64,000 nt of DNA from Cymbomonas tetramitiformis. Its lineage: Eukaryota; Chlorophyta; Pyramimonadophyceae; Pyramimonadales; Pyramimonadaceae. Numbering within the stretch: the stretch's first letter is position 1; every line of letters begins with the position of its first letter. This document shows positions 61,031 through 64,000 of the stretch, one piece after another. The notes under the pieces are model-generated. The model was given only the letters and a program-made list of their open reading frames with translations, made no database searches and had not been told where the DNA came from. Location of the stretch: the NCBI GenBank assembly GCA_001247695.2, contig LGRX02035036.1:1-64000 (forward strand), read 5' to 3'. A program made the position numbers and the translations under genes.

Positions 61031-63613
61031 ATGGCGTGCCATCCACATGCGGATACGCCATGTAGGGTTCTTCACGTGCAGTCGGGGCTACCCAAAGATC
61101 TGGAGGGGCTAGGCATGCACGTGGTGCCCCCTCCCATGTCCTGCGGGTCCAACGGTGACTGCGTATTGGTTGACCTGGAGAAGGCGTGCCTGCTTGTCTG
61201 GGCCGCATGCTGTATGGCCCCCCTTCGTATGGTGCAGAACCAGTGCGAAAGACACGGGTGCACGCTTGCGCATCTGGTGAAATTGCTGGATTGCTGGACG
61301 GCGGCTATGGAAGAATTGGAATCCCCATCACCGGCTGATTCAGCGATGACGACTAAACGGTGTGAAGCTGTCGCGCTGGGGAACCGTGAGGAGAACGTCA
61401 GAACTGCCTGGGAAGGGGTACAGTCTTTTTGCAAGCTCCATCGCTTCACCCTGCGTGAAGGGGTTGACCCCACGGCACTGCACGATGCGTGTGAGCTGCG
61501 CATACGTGTATGCCACCAGAAGATTGAAGACTGTAAGGCGGAGTGCGCGCGGATCTTGGAAACGATCGTGTGCGTGAAGGATTGTCCCCGCTGTTCATCG
61601 CTTTTCACAAAAGCTACAGACCGTGCGGTTGCGAATTTTCTGACGCCCTCTTCCCTGTTCAGCACGCGTGAGTGGGACCCGCGGGTCGAGCGGGACGAGC
61701 GGTGGCTCCGACCAGGGGCGAGGTATTCCGTGAAGGTGGACTGGGAGCGCGCGAAATCGGAATATCCGGGGATCTGGGGGAAGGTGCTTGAGCATCATCA
61801 CGTCAGCATGCAGAAGGCGGTCCGGGTGTCAGGGGTTGGCCAGTTCTTGCTATTCCCAGCTGTCCTCCTGCGCAACCTGGGGAGCTGGGTGCAGATGTGG
61901 CACACTGACCTCTTGCTCCGGAGCGGCGAGGAGGCAGTTTTCCCTACCCAGTTTTCCTCCGGGATGTTCCTTGACGAGCAGAGCTACACGGAACTCCTGC
62001 CTGATTCGGTAGATGGAAGGCATTGGCAGCGGTGCGAGGACGGCGTGTTCCACTTCACACTCGAGCACGCAGCGTCCGGCTTTCCGTCAGCCACGCCGTT
62101 AAGGCGCGTCCGTTTTGCTGGCCCGCCGGGCAGCGTCATTGTTTGGCCGGGGGACAGGACTGTGCATCGGGGGCTTTGCCCGGTTGGGGAGGTGCCTGGT
62201 GGGGGTCGCGGCCTGCGCACCGCGGCCACGATGTCCGCAATTCTCTACGGCGCCATCAGCACGGAGGCTGGAGTCCCCGCCACGCACGACGCAATCCGCG
62301 CCGAGCCGCTGGGGACGTTGTCCCAGTATGGGATGCCATGGCACATGCAATGCCTTGCTTGCGGCGACGCAATACGGTTTGGAGGGAGCTACGGGAGCCT
62401 GCCTGAAGTATGGAGTTGCGATCTATGTGTGAAGGCGGGTCGGCGGTGTGACCCGTTGCGGGGAACTAGCCTCCAGCAACCCGGTCTGGTGATGTGTGGC
62501 CCATGCTACGACTGGCGCAACCAGCATGCGGTTGGGGCGCCCCGAGTGGTGCACCCTTTGCACCTCTCCAGCCCATGTCCCAACTTCGAAAACATGGAAG
62601 GCTGGTCAAAGCTGCCCCCCCCGGAGGCGCGGCTGCACGCCACTCTCAAGATGTCCGACCTCGTCCTAGCCTGGGAAGTGCTGGAAGCCTTCGTTGGGAA
62701 GGAAGCGTGGGATGCGAGGCCGGAGGCAGAGAAGGAAGAGCTTGCCCGCATCACGTGGAGAGATGGTCAGAGAGTAGTAGATCCTCCGCGTGTCCCTGCA
62801 CGCGTGGGACCGCTGACATTCGATGGGTCCGCAGACACACAGCGGACGGACACCTGTCTTCTCTACCAGCGGATGGGTGTGCATTGCCCCGGACTGCGCA
62901 GTCTGGTCTTTGGAATCCTGAAGGCGTGCAGGGCCTCAAACCTAGCAACGGTTATGGATCGTGCGATCCCCACCAGGAACGTGGGGCACTTATTCCATTC
63001 ATCTGGTGGTGCGGTGAAGGTGAATAACCAGCTGGCAGCCGTACTTGCCGACCGAGGCAGGTTGACCATGGAGTTTGCGCTGGGCGTGGCTGTGAAGCTC
63101 ACGCACAACTTCAACGGCGAGTTCCCGAACTTCAGTGGGCGGGAAGATGCAAAAAAGGGGGGTCCCAAACGCAGTTTGCTGGTCCGCTGTGACTGCTCAC
63201 AGCAGGATGGGGGTGACGAACCACGACCCGCGGTGTGGGATGGACGCTGGGAAGCGCGACCGACGGCCGCTTGCCAAAATGCTGAGGGGTCGCGAGTGGC
63301 GCAGCCCGTGTGTACTCCCTGCATGGATCCCGATCGCACTGGCGCAGATGACGCAGCGACAGCTACCAGCCCCACTGGTACCGCAGAGGCGCAGCCGCGG
63401 GTGGGGCCCTCTCCCCAGACGCCAACGGCTACTGCGGACTCGGCCGCGGCGGAACCCATGGACACCCAGGCCGACCCCAACGCAGCGACACCTGCCAGCC
63501 CAGGTGTGTGCACCCTCGCTCAGTCTGCTGACGCTGTGCAGTTCAGACACCCTAGGTGTATTGCGCTTGAAATGAGGGGTACGTGGGTGGTGGGATCGCT
63601 CTGGCGCAGATGA
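61031..63613 (+). CDS. Large 2OG-Fe(II)-oxygenase-like protein with a following Cys cluster
   Basis: About 860 codons from ATG 61031 (MACHPHADTPCRVLHVQS). Residues about 40-230: Cys-rich helical region (CKAECARI, CVKDCPRCSSLF). About 300-430: a double-stranded beta-helix oxygenase core, with iron ligands H-x-D in VQMWHTDLLLRS, GPPGSVIVWPGDRTVHRG supplying the distal His, and a downstream Arg (GLRTAATMS) in the place of the 2-oxoglutarate-binding residue. This fits PhyH/TET-JBP-type dioxygenases; which class is unclear. About 440-500: a zinc cluster (MQCLACGDAI, WSCDLCVKAGRRC, MCGPCYDW). Then a helical region and a low-complexity tail encoded by a 262-bp tandem repeat. The end at 63613 lies in the first repeat unit and is uncertain. 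Confidence 0.5.
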   Translation: MACHPHADTPCRVLHVQSGLPKDLEGLGMHVVPPPMSCGSNGDCVLVDLEKACLLVWAACCMAPLRMVQNQCERHGCTLAHLVKLLDCWTAAMEELESPSPADSAMTTKRCEAVALGNREENVRTAWEGVQSFCKLHRFTLREGVDPTALHDACELRIRVCHQKIEDCKAECARILETIVCVKDCPRCSSLFTKATDRAVANFLTPSSLFSTREWDPRVERDERWLRPGARYSVKVDWERAKSEYPGIWGKVLEHHHVSMQKAVRVSGVGQFLLFPAVLLRNLGSWVQMWHTDLLLRSGEEAVFPTQFSSGMFLDEQSYTELLPDSVDGRHWQRCEDGVFHFTLEHAASGFPSATPLRRVRFAGPPGSVIVWPGDRTVHRGLCPVGEVPGGGRGLRTAATMSAILYGAISTEAGVPATHDAIRAEPLGTLSQYGMPWHMQCLACGDAIRFGGSYGSLPEVWSCDLCVKAGRRCDPLRGTSLQQPGLVMCGPCYDWRNQHAVGAPRVVHPLHLSSPCPNFENMEGWSKLPPPEARLHATLKMSDLVLAWEVLEAFVGKEAWDARPEAEKEELARITWRDGQRVVDPPRVPARVGPLTFDGSADTQRTDTCLLYQRMGVHCPGLRSLVFGILKACRASNLATVMDRAIPTRNVGHLFHSSGGAVKVNNQLAAVLADRGRLTMEFALGVAVKLTHNFNGEFPNFSGREDAKKGGPKRSLLVRCDCSQQDGGDEPRPAVWDGRWEARPTAACQNAEGSRVAQPVCTPCMDPDRTGADDAATATSPTGTAEAQPRVGPSPQTPTATADSAAAEPMDTQADPNAATPASPGVCTLAQSADAVQFRHPRCIALEMRGTWVVGSLWRR

Positions 63614-64000
63614 CGCAGCGCCAGCTACCAGCCCCACTGGTACCGCCGCGGCGCAGCCGCGGGTGGGGCCCTCTCCCCAGACGCCAACGGCTACTGCGGA
63701 CTCGGCCGCTGCGGAACCCATGGACACCCAGGCCGACCCCAACGCAGCGACACCTGCCAGCCCAGGTGGGTGCACCCTCGCTCAGCCTGCTGACGCTGTG
63801 CAGTTCAGACACCCTAGGTGTATTGCGCTTGAAATGAGGGGTACGTGGGTGGTGGGATCGCTCTGGCGCAGATGACGCAGCGACAGCTACCAGCCCCACT
63901 GGTACCGCAGAGGCGCAGCCGCGGGTGGGGCCCTCTCACCAGACGCCAACGGCTACTGCGGACTCGGCCGCTGCGGAACCCATGGTCACCCAGGCCGACC
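63339..64000. repeat. 262-bp tandem repeat, 2.5 units, running off the window
   Basis: GGCGCAGATGACGCAGCG recurs at 63341, 63603 and 63865. Units are about 97% alike. 262 is not a multiple of three, so each unit is read in a different frame, and the coding frame of the upstream gene ends in the first unit. Confidence 0.93.

Noticed and set aside
61031..61200. SNGDCVL as an OTU catalytic motif in the oxygenase-like protein
   Set aside because: The surrounding residues do not fit OTU and no His partner is seen.
1..64000. tRNA and rRNA genes
   Set aside because: No cloverleaf with A/B boxes or rRNA core sequence was noticed, though a small tRNA could be missed without a covariance search.

Overview
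This is eukaryotic DNA, most likely from a microalga, probably a green (prasinophyte-like) flagellate. The evidence is spliced genes with GT-AG and GC-AG introns, (S)PPPP-type proline-rich proteins, Ty3-type and hAT-type transposons, and a block of intronless genes that looks like integrated large-DNA-virus sequence. The species cannot be fixed from the sequence. No capsid, DNA polymerase B or packaging ATPase gene is visible, so 'endogenous viral element' is an inference from gene content, single-exon structure and A/T-rich promoters.

Layout. (1) 1-9.1 kb, minus strand: a host gene for a six-transmembrane cyclic-nucleotide-gated/HCN-like channel. It can be followed exon by exon from the cytosolic N-terminus through S1-S6, the pore and the C-linker. 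Several introns carry their own minisatellite, and the selectivity filter is atypical. (2) 9.1-13.9 kb: mostly non-coding, with a duplicated block and one possible coiled-coil exon. (3) 13.95-28.02 kb: virus-like block 1, mainly minus strand. It holds one very large secreted LamG-type gene (14247-24820), a broken protein-kinase-like gene, an unrecognised zinc-ribbon-like protein and the first 29 codons of a plus-strand gene. The LamG gene carries an in-frame TAG and is split by a complete 3,855-bp hAT-type transposon with an 8-bp target duplication; a second 289-bp hAT-type element sits just after its stop codon. (4) 28.02-41.64 kb: a Ty3-like retroelement on the minus strand. Its polyprotein contains RT, RNase H, a full cytosine-C5 DNA methyltransferase, integrase, a PHD finger and, after one frameshift, a second SAM-dependent methyltransferase. 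(5) 41.64-46.4 kb: virus-like block 2, plus strand, with a Pro/Thr-rich surface-type protein and a truncated OTU-like protease. (6) 47.8-53.4 kb: a second, 5'-truncated copy of the retroelement with its 219-bp LTR, plus an extra leader fragment and LTR in tandem. (7) 53.4-64 kb: a GC-rich array of a 223-bp satellite in which short plus-strand genes are embedded (zinc-finger and RING-like proteins, two related beta-rich proteins, and a large 2OG-Fe(II)-oxygenase-like protein with a Cys cluster).

Main biological point: the window records successive invasions, with viral DNA in host DNA, hAT elements in viral genes, and a retroelement between viral genes. The retroelement encodes its own DNA-methylating and putative chromatin-reading domains. 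The two copies have different single frameshifts, so comparing them shows that the ancestral polyprotein fused both methyltransferases in one frame.
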